Positions 54,622-63,729 are shown, counted from the stretch's first letter. The stretch is DNA of 64,000 bases from Mogibacterium diversum_A (GCF_938028775.1 NZ_CALIZG010000024.1:173246-237245); one strand, 5' to 3'. Notes: generated by a model from the letters alone, not told the origin. Program-made: numbers and translations.

Positions 54622-54650
54622 ATTGTAGCACTTTCAACATTGAATGTAAA
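54622..54650 (-). promoter_or_regulatory. serC promoter
   Basis: Leftward TTTACA (54645-54650), 17-base spacer, TACAAT (54622-54627) with TGC before it. Confidence 0.65.
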
Positions 54651-54668
54651 GAATAATAATGCTATACT
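54640..54668 (+). promoter_or_regulatory. serA promoter overlapping the serC promoter
   Basis: TTGAAT (54640-54645), 17-base spacer, TATACT (54663-54668) preceded by TGC. Its -35 region covers the serC -35, so polymerase cannot occupy both at once. Confidence 0.5.
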
Positions 54669-54811
54669 TAATATCGTAAATAGTGCATTTTTCAACACTT
54701 ATGGCAGTGTACAAGCCGTCTAGTTCGTGATTAATGGGCTGTTCAACGAATTATATTTTCAACACTTTGACCACGCCCCCTAACTCGGGAGGCAATAGGA
54801 GGTACTTAAGA

Positions 54812-55936
54812 ATGGATAAGTTTAATATCGGTACGCTCAACAACATTTCACAGGTAGGTCTTGGTAGACTTACAGACAAGTATGAGTTGACAGAAGATAT
54901 AGACACAGCACACGGAGTTGTAGTTCGTAGCTTCAAGATGCACGATATGGATTTCTCTGACAATTTACTCGCTATCGGCAGAGCTGGTGCTGGAGTTAAC
55001 AACATTCCTCTAGACAGATGTGCTGATGAAGGAATCGTAGTATTCAATGCACCTGGAGCAAACTCCAATGCCGTAAAGGAACTTGTAATCTCTGCAATGA
55101 TCGTAGGAGCTAGAAACATCTGCGAAGGAGTTGCTTGGACAAATACTCTCGAAGGTGATGTTGCTGGACAGGTAGAAAAGGGAAAGAAACAGTTCGCTGG
55201 AACTGAGATTTCTGGCAAGACTCTCGGAGTTATCGGATTAGGTGCTATCGGAGCAAAGGTTGCAAATGCAGCTCATGCTCTAGGAATGAACATCGTTGGA
55301 AACTCTGTAGTAATCCACCCAATCCTCACTGCCCCATGCGAGATGTATGACGATATCTCTGAGATGGTTAAGGTTTGCGACTATATAACTATCCACGTTC
55401 CATCACTTCCTGAGACTAAGGGAATGATCAACAAAGCACTTATAGATAACATGAAGGAAGGTGCAATTATACTTAACTTCGCTAGACCTGATTTAGTAGT
55501 GAACGAGGATATCCTAGCAGGACTAGAATCTGGCAAGCTCAGAAAGTACCTGACTGACCTTCCAAGCGAAGATTTAATCGGCAAAACTGGCGTAATCGCT
55601 ACTCCACACCTCGGCGCTTCCACAGCAGAGGCTGAAGAAAATTGTGCTGCTATGGCTGTTGATGAGCTCATGGATTATCTAGAGAAGGGAACTATCAGAA
55701 ACTCTGTTAACTTCCCTGCTGTTGAGCTAACAGCTAAGGAAGGCTTTAAGAAGGTTAGCATCTTATTCAAGGGAGAACTTGATGTTGAGGCTGCCGTAAA
55801 AGCTGCTTATGGAAGTGTTGATGACGTGTGCGTTGGCAAGAGTCGCTCAGAGTATGGTGCTGCGATTGCACTCGTACCTGCAGATGCATCTGGCGAGCTA
55901 TCTGGAGAAGGAATCCTCAGAGTTCGCGAGCTATAG
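54812..55936 (+). CDS. serA: D-3-phosphoglycerate dehydrogenase
   Basis: A 374-residue NAD enzyme oxidising 3-phosphoglycerate, the first step of serine synthesis. The nucleotide fold LGVIGLGAIGAKVANAA, catalytic Arg in NFARPDLV and the His in ATPHLGAST are intact. It ends soon after the catalytic core without a recognisable ACT domain, so serine feedback through ACT is unlikely. The ATG at 54812 has GGAGG upstream; an in-frame earlier start at 54734 would precede two purine-rich sites. Start of the mobile region follows. Confidence 0.93.
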   Translation: MDKFNIGTLNNISQVGLGRLTDKYELTEDIDTAHGVVVRSFKMHDMDFSDNLLAIGRAGAGVNNIPLDRCADEGIVVFNAPGANSNAVKELVISAMIVGARNICEGVAWTNTLEGDVAGQVEKGKKQFAGTEISGKTLGVIGLGAIGAKVANAAHALGMNIVGNSVVIHPILTAPCEMYDDISEMVKVCDYITIHVPSLPETKGMINKALIDNMKEGAIILNFARPDLVVNEDILAGLESGKLRKYLTDLPSEDLIGKTGVIATPHLGASTAEAEENCAAMAVDELMDYLEKGTIRNSVNFPAVELTAKEGFKKVSILFKGELDVEAAVKAAYGSVDDVCVGKSRSEYGAAIALVPADASGELSGEGILRVREL

Positions 55937-56022
55937 GGAATACAGTGCTCAGGCTGTCGATTCGCTATGAATATGAAATGAGGTCTGTAATCACACTAAC
56001 GAACTTACTTGATAAAAACCAT

Positions 56023-56094
56023 CCACGCGTCGAACGCGTGGTTGTTAAGTAGGCGGGCAAAGCCCTCTGCTCCTCGCGGACGCGTCGAACGCGT
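56023..56094. repeat. Palindrome cluster at the right end of IS copy 1
   Basis: Three hairpins: 56023-56041 (8-base-pair stem), 56055-56065 (4-base-pair stem) and 56080-56094 (6-base-pair stem). The first and third share ACGCGTCGAACGCGT. Confidence 0.7.
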
Positions 56095-56127
56095 AAACGC
56101 GATCTGTCAGTTGCGTTTTGCCTTAAC

Positions 56128-56592
56128 CTACTTTTTCTTTTTCCTGAATGCTCCAGCTTCGCTCATGGTTAGCTGGTCTCCCATTTTATCTTCTTCCAGT
56201 TGTTTTGATATATACTCGGATATTCTTGCTTCATTTTTACCTACTGTATCTACATAATATCCTTTGCACCAAAATTCTCGGTTTCTGTATTTATACTTTA
56301 ATTCCCCAAACTGTTCATACAGCATTGTACTGCTCTTCCCTTTTAGATATCCCATGAATTTTGATACTGAATATTTGGGTGGTATAGATAATAGCATATG
56401 AATATGATCTGGACACGCTTCCGCATTCAGAACTTCTACTCCTTTCCACTCACATAGTTTTCTAAGTATTTTTCCAACTTCATGCTTCTTTTGTCCATAA
56501 AACACCATTCTTCGATATTTGGGTGCGAAAACTATGTGATATTTGCAGTTCCACTTTGAATGCGCTAAACTATTTATGTCATTCACTCCCAT
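56128..56592 (-). CDS. tnpA: IS200-type transposase TnpA, copy 1
   Basis: A 154-residue HUH transposase. SKWNCKYHIVFAPKYRR opens it, the HUH motif is DHIHMLLSI and the nucleophilic Tyr is in YYVDTVGKNEARI. It cuts and joins single-stranded DNA. The ATG at 56592 follows AGGAGG with 9-base spacing; an upstream in-frame start at 56640 lacks this. The product looks complete and probably active. Confidence 0.92.
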   Translation of the reverse strand: MGVNDINSLAHSKWNCKYHIVFAPKYRRMVFYGQKKHEVGKILRKLCEWKGVEVLNAEACPDHIHMLLSIPPKYSVSKFMGYLKGKSSTMLYEQFGELKYKYRNREFWCKGYYVDTVGKNEARISEYISKQLEEDKMGDQLTMSEAGAFRKKKK

Positions 56593-56684
56593 GTGAATGC
56601 ACCTCCTTCTGTTCCTTTGTTTGCAGCTGACAGACCGCATTCAAAGTGTAGCAGAAGGTTTTTTCATTTTCAATTTCTGCTCAT

Positions 56685-56724
56685 AGGCAAAGCCTTTACG
56701 GAACCACGCGTCCAACGCGTGGTT
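56685..56724. repeat. Left-end hairpins of IS copy 1
   Basis: An 11-base palindrome (56685-56695) and a 10-base-pair stem with a 3-base loop (56702-56724). They mirror the hairpins at the other end of the element. Confidence 0.7.
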
Positions 56725-56740
56725 TTACTTATACAATCAT

Positions 56741-56860
56741 AACCACCAGCTCAGCTGGTGGTTTGTTTTGGCCCTATAAGGGCCTTTTACCTGCTGCATC
56801 TTAAGATGCGTTGAAAAGATTCGCCAACCGCACGTGCTTTCCTACAAGTCCTAAAGGACT
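56741..56860. repeat. Palindrome field downstream of tnpA copy 2
   Basis: Four short perfect palindromes: 56741-56763 (10-base-pair stem, 3-base loop), 56770-56784 (6 pairs), 56796-56809 (7 pairs, no loop) and 56847-56860 (6 pairs, overlapping the tnpA stop). The first is the likely terminal hairpin of IS copy 2 and lies 16 bases from copy 1. Confidence 0.65.
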
Positions 56861-57326
56861 ATTTCATCTTCTCTCCTGTGAATGGATCAATATACTCCTT
56901 CAACGTCATTTGATCATCTACTATGTCATCTTGAAGTTGTGTACGTATGTATTCAGCTATTTTCTTTTCGTTTTTCCCTACTGTATCAACATAGTAACCT
57001 CGGCACCAAAAGTGTCTATTTCCGTATCTGTATTTTAAATTTGCAAATTTATCGAATATCATAAGAGAACTTTTCCCTTTCAAATATCCTACTATTTGCG
57101 ACACAGAATACTTTGGTGGTATTTCTACAAGCATATGTATATGGTCAGGGCATAGCTCAGCCTCAACAATGTTGATTCCTTTTCTTTGGCATAGGATTCT
57201 TATCATCTTTCCTATTTCTACTCGGTACTTCCCATATATTTCTTTTCTTCTATATTTCGGTGCAAATACTATATGATATTTACATCTCCACCCTTGTGTC
57301 AAGTATTGGATACATATTTTTTTCAA
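56859..57326 (-). CDS. tnpA: IS200-type transposase TnpA, copy 2, probably 5'-truncated
   Basis: A 155-codon frame with intact HUH (DHIHMLVEI) and Tyr (YYVDTVGKNEKKI) motifs. It differs from copy 1 at many positions, so the two are not recent duplicates. The first residues read MKKICIQYLTQGWR instead of the usual N-terminus ending SLAHSKWN. The start is a TTG with no good ribosome site, and the left-end hairpin expected upstream is absent, replaced by the ORF6N gene 22 bases away. It is probably a remnant. Confidence 0.8.
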   Translation of the reverse strand: MKKICIQYLTQGWRCKYHIVFAPKYRRKEIYGKYRVEIGKMIRILCQRKGINIVEAELCPDHIHMLVEIPPKYSVSQIVGYLKGKSSLMIFDKFANLKYRYGNRHFWCRGYYVDTVGKNEKKIAEYIRTQLQDDIVDDQMTLKEYIDPFTGEKMK

Positions 57327-57348
57327 ATTTCCAATCCATTTTCCACTT

Positions 57349-58392
57349 CTATTTTAACTGCAACACCGGATTTTTCAAGAGATTATTGATGAGGTCGGTA
57401 TAAATCATCTGATCGACCACTTCCGTTATGCTTGTGATTCTTTGCCCTGCATCTTTGGAAGACGCTCCACAATGATAGATTCGTTGATGTTCGGTATTCC
57501 AGTCGATAATGATGTATCTGTCATGAAACTCTCCACTGGATTTTTGGAATGTTATCTTTCTAAATGGGTATTCTTGGCAGAAATCCTGATATTCAAGGGT
57601 ATGAAGTCCTTTGCCGATGTTATCGCTGAATATAATGACTTCTACCGATGAAGGAACATCTTTTAGCAAGACCAAAGTTTTCACTCCGATATAGTTATCG
57701 ACGATATAGATACTCTTTTTCGCTATGCTATAAATGTCTTTATAAGCAAGATTTGCTTCGATCGGCTGTCCGTTCAAGAGTAAAAATCCATATTTGAGCT
57801 GTGGATTGCTAAGGTCAAGAATCAGCTCCGACAGCTCCGATTTATGCACCACATTATTTAAGGTATCCACCACTTCTGCTACCTGATCTTCCACATCTCT
57901 TAAATCTCGTCTTAAATCCTGCATTTCCACGACATTACTTGTAATCTGCATCGAAAGCTGCAAAAACTCTCTTTTCCCAATCAACCCTTGATTTTCTACG
58001 ATGTAGTCTTTCATTTGCTTGAAAGTGCGAATCAAGGCTTTACTCTGCTTGACTGCAAGCTCTCCTTTGAGAACTGTCATCAGCATATAGATTCCCTGCT
58101 CGGTAAAAGCATGAGGATTGTACTTAATATTACTACCTCTTCCTGCACTCTTGTTCAAGGTCGCATTTTGCGACCTTGAAAGTTCAGATACTTCCTCATC
58201 CGTTAATTGAAACATAAAGTCTTCATCAAATTTCTCAATATTTCTTTTAACCTGCTCATTAAATCGCTTTGTTTCATATCCATAGATTTCGGCTAATTCA
58301 AAGTCAAGCATAACCTTTTGTCCCCTAATAATATAAATCTTTTTTACAAGGGATTCATGACTTACAAGCATAATTTCGTCTTTTTTATCCAT
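57349..58392 (-). CDS. ORF6N-domain protein with PLD-like C-terminus
   Basis: A 347-residue protein. Residues ~10-125 form an ORF6N DNA-binding domain (VMLDFELAEIYGYETKRFNE, then HAFTEQGIYMLMTVLKG), common in phage and mobile-element regulators. Residues ~140-200 are a coiled-coil segment. The C-terminus (~230-330) carries HDRYIIID followed by GASSKDAG, resembling half of the phospholipase D HKD motif with Lys replaced by Arg. It may be a regulator or nuclease-like effector. The ATG at 58392 overlaps the upstream recombinase stop by 8 bases, so the two are co-translated. Confidence 0.75.
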   Translation of the reverse strand: MDKKDEIMLVSHESLVKKIYIIRGQKVMLDFELAEIYGYETKRFNEQVKRNIEKFDEDFMFQLTDEEVSELSRSQNATLNKSAGRGSNIKYNPHAFTEQGIYMLMTVLKGELAVKQSKALIRTFKQMKDYIVENQGLIGKREFLQLSMQITSNVVEMQDLRRDLRDVEDQVAEVVDTLNNVVHKSELSELILDLSNPQLKYGFLLLNGQPIEANLAYKDIYSIAKKSIYIVDNYIGVKTLVLLKDVPSSVEVIIFSDNIGKGLHTLEYQDFCQEYPFRKITFQKSSGEFHDRYIIIDWNTEHQRIYHCGASSKDAGQRITSITEVVDQMIYTDLINNLLKNPVLQLK

Positions 58393-59929
58393 CTTTTCCA
58401 TTCCCTTTCTCAAATTTCCAAATAATCTCCACCTTGTCTTTACCATAAACATAAATCCTGTCTATGACTTCGTTGATCCAGTCTAAAACAAGCTCTCCTT
58501 TTGTAACCGCTTCTCTTAGCTTATCAACATTAAGGTTATGTCCTGAAGATGTATTTTCTTTTATCTTGTCCGTAATGATGGCTATTTCCTGTTCTGTATT
58601 TTTAAGTTTTTTGCTTAAATCTTCTTTCTTTGATAAATATGCTTCCTTATCTATTTCGTCCTGTTTATGCCTTTCATAAAGCTGCATTTTGGAAACCTGA
58701 ATCTTTTGCTTTTCCGCTTCCAGTCTTTTCTTCCTGTAAAGCAGGCTTTCACAAATGCTTTCCATAACTTTATGCTCAATCTTTCTTGTCTGTTCTTTTT
58801 CAAGAAAGCTCTCTGTATAAAGTTTAATCTCTTCTGAAACAATATCTTCCAGTGTTTCTGCTTTTATCTTCCCTTTCATGCAGCCACAGTCTTTTGCTTT
58901 GTACCGATAGGGACAGCAATATCCATCTGTTTTTCCATAATTAACTGTATAAGTCATTTTATGATAGCACTTACCACAATAGACTTTGTCTTGAAGAATA
59001 TGAAAATGCTTCCGCTCTCTACTGATTAGTTTTGCATTGCTGTTTAGCATATCCTGAACCTTACCAAAATCTTCTTTAGAGATAATAGCTTCGTGCATAT
59101 CTTCTCTAATTATCCAGTCTTTGCTATCAACCCATTTTCTATTATCAGAACCAACTTCCTGTACCCTTGTCTTTCCACCAACAACAGCTCCTGTATAAAC
59201 TCTTTGTGTTAAAACATATCTAATAATCTGTCCTGTCCATACTCCACTTCCTCTTTTAAGCCCTATATGTTTTGCCGGCGTCAGAACACCTCTATGATTA
59301 AAATCTTTAGAAATGGAAAGCATACTTTCTCCACTCAGGTATCTTTCAAAGACTTCTTCAATGATGTTTCTCACTCTATCATCGACAAGTAGCTGATGAT
59401 GGTCTTTTTCATCTTTTACATACCCATACGGTGCTTTTGAACCGAAATAATACCCTCTATCCTGTCTTACTCTTACTGATGAACTGATTTTTTGTGAAAT
59501 GTCCTTGGAATAGTAGTCGTAGACAAGATTCTTAAAAGGAATTTCTAAACTGCTGATTCCATTCTCATTGTTATTACTGTCATAATTGTCATTCACAGAG
59601 ATGAAACGAACCTGCATAAAAGGGAATATCTGCTCAATATATGCTCCGGATTCAATATAATCTCTTGCAAATCGTGATAAATCCTTTACAAGAATAGTTC
59701 TTATCTCATTTTTCTTCATAAGACCTATCATCTTTTGAAATGCAGGACGATTAAAATTTGTTCCGGTATAGCCATCATCAATATGTTCTCTTATCTTCAC
59801 TCCAGTAAATTCTTCTCTTGAACTGATATAGTTCTTTAAGATTTCTCTTTGGGAAGTAATGCTGTTACTTTCGTCTTTTAAATCGTCATCTTCTAAGGAA
59901 AGTCTTAAATAAAAATCTACTGTATTCAT
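58385..59929 (-). CDS. Large serine recombinase, first from left
   Basis: A 514-residue recombinase. The N-terminal catalytic domain has the nucleophile in FYLRLSLED, and Arg residues in ILVKDLSRFARDYIE. A recombinase domain (KAPYGYVKDE) and a zinc ribbon (VYCGKCYHKM and CCPYRYKAKDC) follow, with a C-terminal coiled coil. It starts one base after the previous recombinase stop and is coupled to the ORF6N gene. Confidence 0.92.
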   Translation of the reverse strand: MNTVDFYLRLSLEDDDLKDESNSITSQREILKNYISSREEFTGVKIREHIDDGYTGTNFNRPAFQKMIGLMKKNEIRTILVKDLSRFARDYIESGAYIEQIFPFMQVRFISVNDNYDSNNNENGISSLEIPFKNLVYDYYSKDISQKISSSVRVRQDRGYYFGSKAPYGYVKDEKDHHQLLVDDRVRNIIEEVFERYLSGESMLSISKDFNHRGVLTPAKHIGLKRGSGVWTGQIIRYVLTQRVYTGAVVGGKTRVQEVGSDNRKWVDSKDWIIREDMHEAIISKEDFGKVQDMLNSNAKLISRERKHFHILQDKVYCGKCYHKMTYTVNYGKTDGYCCPYRYKAKDCGCMKGKIKAETLEDIVSEEIKLYTESFLEKEQTRKIEHKVMESICESLLYRKKRLEAEKQKIQVSKMQLYERHKQDEIDKEAYLSKKEDLSKKLKNTEQEIAIITDKIKENTSSGHNLNVDKLREAVTKGELVLDWINEVIDRIYVYGKDKVEIIWKFEKGNGKDG

Positions 59930-59930
59930 A

Positions 59931-61613
59931 TCAGCTCCTCCTTGTCTTTCTACCGAGTTTTTCAGTAATCACAGGAGTTTCTTCAAAATTAAATTTGATT
60001 TCTATTGTGTTATCTTTCCCTATAAAGATCTTATCAATGATGCTATCTACAAAGTCTTTATCCCATTTCTTTGTTTTACCTTTAAAAAGTGCTGTAAGGT
60101 ACTTATGCCTTTCTTCAAGTTCAAATACTTCTTTTTCAAAGATAGCAACTTGTCTTTCTTTTAGGATTTCGAGTTCTGCTTTCTTTTTACCCAGAAGTCC
60201 TTTTTCCCTTTCAAAATCTTCTTTACTCCACTTGCCCAAAACATATTTTTCATAATACTCACTTTGAAGTCTGCTAAAGCCTAAAATTTTTCTTTCAATT
60301 TCAGTTATTTCTTTTTCCTTTTTCTTATCCATCTCTATTTTAAGATTGTCATAAGCATTCAGATAAGCCTTATAACTTTTACTGTTACTTAAAAGAATAG
60401 CTTCAAAGGCTGCTTTAACAGTTTTTTCAAGAGTAGCCTCTGTAATAGATGTTCCGCATTTTTCTGTTGTAAATTCTCTGAACCGATTACAGCTAAAATA
60501 AAATACAGTTTTATTACCGCTTTTTTGCATGTGTACGCTCATTTTTCTCTTACAAATTCCACAATATAGTTTTCCTCTAAATACTGTATCATCCTTAGCA
60601 TTCTTATTTTCTTTTCTGCTATTTTTAATGGAATTAGATTTTGAGGAAATTTTCTCCTGTACCTTTTCAAATGTATCAAGCGAGATAATTGCTTCATGGG
60701 CATCTTCTGTTATTGTCCAATGTTCTTCGTCAAGCCTTTCTCTCTTTTTCCCTTCAAATAAATGCTTTTGATTTCTGCCTTGAATGAGTGTTCCTGTATA
60801 TACACGATTTTTAAGCACTTGTAATATTGTTGTCGGAATCCAAGCTCTTATAAGCTCATTTTCATCAGCTTTAGCTTTTCCAAACTTCCTATAATCAGTT
60901 GCTATATATACTTTCTTTTCAAACAGTAACTTTGAAATATCAAGTGTACTAAATCCCTTCAAATACGCATCAAAAATTTCTTTTACGATGGAAGCTGTAT
61001 TTTCATCAACATATAACCGTCTTACTCCATCTTCATCTTTTCTTGCTGTATAGCCATAAGGAGCCGCACCACAGATGAATCCGCCTTGTTTGATCCTCAT
61101 CTGATGAGAGCTTGATACTTTCTTTGAAATGTCTTTTGCATAAGTTTCATTTACAATATTCTTCAAGATTACCTCAAGAGATTTATTGGGATCTTCCATG
61201 TGAAAGGTATCCAGATTGTCATTAACCGCAATAAATCTTACTCCAAGAAACGGAAATATCTTTTCAATGAAGTTTCCAAGCTCCGTATAATTTCTTCCAA
61301 AGCGGGATAGGTCTTTTACAATAATGCAGTTGACTTTTCCCGTCCTTACTTCTCCCACAAGTTTTTCAAAGTCAGGTCTTTCAAATTCTGTCCCTGTCTT
61401 TGCGATGTCTTTATATATTCCAACCAAATTATGACCATCATTTTTCTTTATATAACTTTCACAAAGAGCAATTTGATTTTCAATGGAATCACTCGGCTTT
61501 TCTTTTTTATCTCTTGATATTCTTGTGTAAATCGCTGTTTGAAAACTGTTTCCGCTTTCTTTGCTTAACAGAGCTTCTTCCGCTTTTGCCCGCCTGTTCG
61601 CTGTCCTTGCCAT
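59931..61613 (-). CDS. Large serine recombinase, middle
   Basis: A 560-residue recombinase. After a basic tail (~20 residues) comes AIYTRISRDKKEK with the nucleophilic Ser, then IIVKDLSRFGRNYTELG, the recombinase domain (GAAPYGYTARKDEDG) and a zinc ribbon (LYCGICKRKM and CNRF...KC). The coiled coil near residues 430-520 likely controls direction of recombination. Its ATG directly follows the stop of the right-hand recombinase. Confidence 0.92.
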   Translation of the reverse strand: MARTANRRAKAEEALLSKESGNSFQTAIYTRISRDKKEKPSDSIENQIALCESYIKKNDGHNLVGIYKDIAKTGTEFERPDFEKLVGEVRTGKVNCIIVKDLSRFGRNYTELGNFIEKIFPFLGVRFIAVNDNLDTFHMEDPNKSLEVILKNIVNETYAKDISKKVSSSHQMRIKQGGFICGAAPYGYTARKDEDGVRRLYVDENTASIVKEIFDAYLKGFSTLDISKLLFEKKVYIATDYRKFGKAKADENELIRAWIPTTILQVLKNRVYTGTLIQGRNQKHLFEGKKRERLDEEHWTITEDAHEAIISLDTFEKVQEKISSKSNSIKNSRKENKNAKDDTVFRGKLYCGICKRKMSVHMQKSGNKTVFYFSCNRFREFTTEKCGTSITEATLEKTVKAAFEAILLSNSKSYKAYLNAYDNLKIEMDKKKEKEITEIERKILGFSRLQSEYYEKYVLGKWSKEDFEREKGLLGKKKAELEILKERQVAIFEKEVFELEERHKYLTALFKGKTKKWDKDFVDSIIDKIFIGKDNTIEIKFNFEETPVITEKLGRKTRRS

Positions 61614-63284
61614 CTACACCACCTCCTTCATCAGCTCGGAGGATTGCTTTGTGTAGTCGCTTAACTTATCCAGTATATCTGTAGTTTCATCATAGTTAAA
61701 ATGGATTTCTATCCTTTTTTCTTCCAAAACATAGATTTTATCGACAAGTCTTACAAGAAGCCCTCTTTCTAAGGTGCTTATATTCCTGTACTTTTTAATA
61801 TCTGACAGGAAGTTTTTGTTTCCCAAACTCTTTTGATAGAGTCTTGAAATTTCTTTATTCTGCTTTTCTAAAATCAGTTCGCTTTCTACGATACGGTTTG
61901 TATAAAACTCTCTCATACCGTAAAATTCTTCTTCAGAAATGATTCCTTCTTTTAAGTCCTGATACAGAGCCGATTTTAAAAGTTCAAACTTTGCCTTGCT
62001 TTTCTTGGTATACTCCTGTCTTTTATCTATTTTCTGAAAAAGCTCATAAGATACTTCCATTTCTCTTATCTCTTCTGAAATGCTTTCATACTTCCCAAGA
62101 GAGTTGATATAATGGCAAATCATCTCAAGTACGCTTAGCTTTAATTCTTCCTGTTTGATTGAATGCCTGCTGCACTCTTTTCCTTTGTTGTACTGGGAGC
62201 AGATATAGTAAATAGTGGGAGTTTTCCCTCTCTTATCGACTTTCTTTGTCATCTGAGCATTACAGTCCTTGCAAAATAAAAGACCTGAAAACAAATCCGC
62301 CTTCTCTCCGACATTTTTTGCCTTTATATCACATTTCAAAAGTTTTTGGGCAATTTCAAAGTCATAAATATCAATAATAGCTTCATGATTGTCCTCGATT
62401 TCAATCCAATCGCTTCTATCCTTGGAAACCACCTTATCCAGCTTATAGTTTATCTTTTCCCGTTTTCCCTGTTGCAGTGTTCCGATATAGATTTCATTGG
62501 TTAAAATACGATTAACTGCCGGCGTATCCCATTTGGCAACCGCCTTTGTGCTGAAGCCTGTCTTATACCTTATTCCCTTTGCCTTTTTATGCTCCATCGG
62601 TGATGGGATTCCATTATCGTTTAAGTGTTTGGCAATAGAGTAGGAGCTGTACCCCTCAAGCTTCATTGAAAAGATTTTACGCACCACATATTCCGCTTCT
62701 TTATCAATTACTATTTTGTGCTTATCTTCCTTATCTTTTTCATAGCCGTAAGGAGCATAGTTTGATATAAACTGTCCCTGTTTTCTCTTTACCTTGCAGA
62801 CACTTCTGACCTTTGCGGAAGTATCCCTACAATAATTGTCATTGATGAAGCTTTTAAACGGAATGACCAAGTTCTTTTCCGTTTCACTGGCTGTATAGCT
62901 GTCATAATTATCATTTAGGGCAATAAATCTTATATCAAGAGAGGGAAATACTCTTTGCAGGTATCTTCCGCTATCAATATAATCTCTGCCAAATCTGGAT
63001 AAGTCTTTTACAACAATGCAGTTAATTCTCCCTGTGATGACATCTTCCATCATTTTCTTAAATGCCGGTCTTTCAAAGTTTATACCTGAATATCCGTCAT
63101 CGACATATTCTTCTATCAGCTCCATATCCTCATTTTTATCAATGAAGTCATTAATCTGAAGTCTTTGGTTGGAAATGCTGTTGCTTTCCACCTTAAAGCC
63201 TTTATCATATTTTTCATCATCTTGTGATAATCTGAGATACATGGCAACTTTGAGAACATCTGTATCTAAATTATTTTTAGACAT
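61614..63284 (-). CDS. Large serine recombinase, third
   Basis: A 556-residue recombinase with AMYLRLSQDDEKY (nucleophile), IVVKDLSRFGRDYIDSG, the recombinase domain (YAPYGYEKDKEDKH) and zinc ribbon (LFCKDCNAQM and CSQYNKGKEC). It is first in the transcript of three. The three proteins differ in length and sequence, so they are not recent copies. Confidence 0.92.
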   Translation of the reverse strand: MSKNNLDTDVLKVAMYLRLSQDDEKYDKGFKVESNSISNQRLQINDFIDKNEDMELIEEYVDDGYSGINFERPAFKKMMEDVITGRINCIVVKDLSRFGRDYIDSGRYLQRVFPSLDIRFIALNDNYDSYTASETEKNLVIPFKSFINDNYCRDTSAKVRSVCKVKRKQGQFISNYAPYGYEKDKEDKHKIVIDKEAEYVVRKIFSMKLEGYSSYSIAKHLNDNGIPSPMEHKKAKGIRYKTGFSTKAVAKWDTPAVNRILTNEIYIGTLQQGKREKINYKLDKVVSKDRSDWIEIEDNHEAIIDIYDFEIAQKLLKCDIKAKNVGEKADLFSGLLFCKDCNAQMTKKVDKRGKTPTIYYICSQYNKGKECSRHSIKQEELKLSVLEMICHYINSLGKYESISEEIREMEVSYELFQKIDKRQEYTKKSKAKFELLKSALYQDLKEGIISEEEFYGMREFYTNRIVESELILEKQNKEISRLYQKSLGNKNFLSDIKKYRNISTLERGLLVRLVDKIYVLEEKRIEIHFNYDETTDILDKLSDYTKQSSELMKEVV

Positions 63285-63380
63285 AACAAAACCTCCAAAC
63301 TTTCATATTCTTTTTTAAGGAGAAATATGATAACTTGGAGTCTTTCAGCTCTTATGAAGTTGTATCCCTATTTGGTTAGT

Positions 63381-63389
63381 ATTATACCA
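63381..63389 (-). promoter_or_regulatory. Candidate promoter of the recombinase operon
   Basis: Leftward extended -10 TGGTATAAT, about 95 bases before the first recombinase start; no good -35. Confidence 0.45.
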
Positions 63390-63426
63390 TAGATTTGTAA
63401 AAAAGTCTGCCCCTTTTATCATATTT

Positions 63427-63729
63427 TTAATCAAGCAGCATTGCTTTCTTTTTTAGATATGACAGAAAACAATCCTCCAAACTTCTTCCATTCTCTGCAT
63501 AGCTACATTTAACAATGACATTTCCGACTTTCATAAAGTACATGGAAAGCGGCTCTGCATTTTTCTTATCTTTTATATCTTCGATATCAGGGACAATTTT
63601 CCTGTCTATCTCTTCCGCTGACATGTTTTTATATCTTGCTAATTCTTCTACATTCATTAGAAAACTCCTTTCCCTGTTGTTTTCTTTTTTAAGTTTTATG
63701 ACATTGGTAGGTGTCTTGGCTGACAACAT
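63427..63729 (-). CDS. Small accessory protein, DUF6870-like
   Basis: A 100-residue protein. The segment NMSAEEIDRKIVPDIEDIKD and the ending VKCSYAENGRSLEDCF resemble a small family found beside serine recombinases in integrative elements; I recognise it only weakly. Two starts are possible: ATG 63729 behind GGAGGTGA (10-base spacing) and ATG 63657 behind AAAGGAG (7-base spacing), giving 100 or 76 residues. Function unknown. Confidence 0.55.
   Translation of the reverse strand: MLSAKTPTNVIKLKKENNRERSFLMNVEELARYKNMSAEEIDRKIVPDIEDIKDKKNAEPLSMYFMKVGNVIVKCSYAENGRSLEDCFLSYLKKKAMLLD

Larger units (their letters stand above)
56010..56730 (-). mobile_element. IS200/IS605-family element, copy 1 (tnpA only)
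   Basis: A Y1 transposase gene with hairpin ends. Both ends carry a palindrome of the form CCACGCGT-N3-ACGCGTGG (56023-56041 and within 56702-56724) and an inner GGC-AAA-GCC hairpin (56055-56065 and 56685-56695). Such subterminal hairpins are what single-strand transposases of this family recognise. Ends are approximate; no tnpB is present. Confidence 0.7.

Noticed and set aside
54585..54811. Serine-responsive T-box or riboswitch before serA
   Set aside because: No T-box core or known aptamer motif was found; the gap is explained by the divergent promoters.
56023..56860. CRISPR array made of the ACGCGT and other palindromes
   Set aside because: The repeats differ in sequence and spacing, and they fit hairpin ends of IS200 elements; there are no cas genes.
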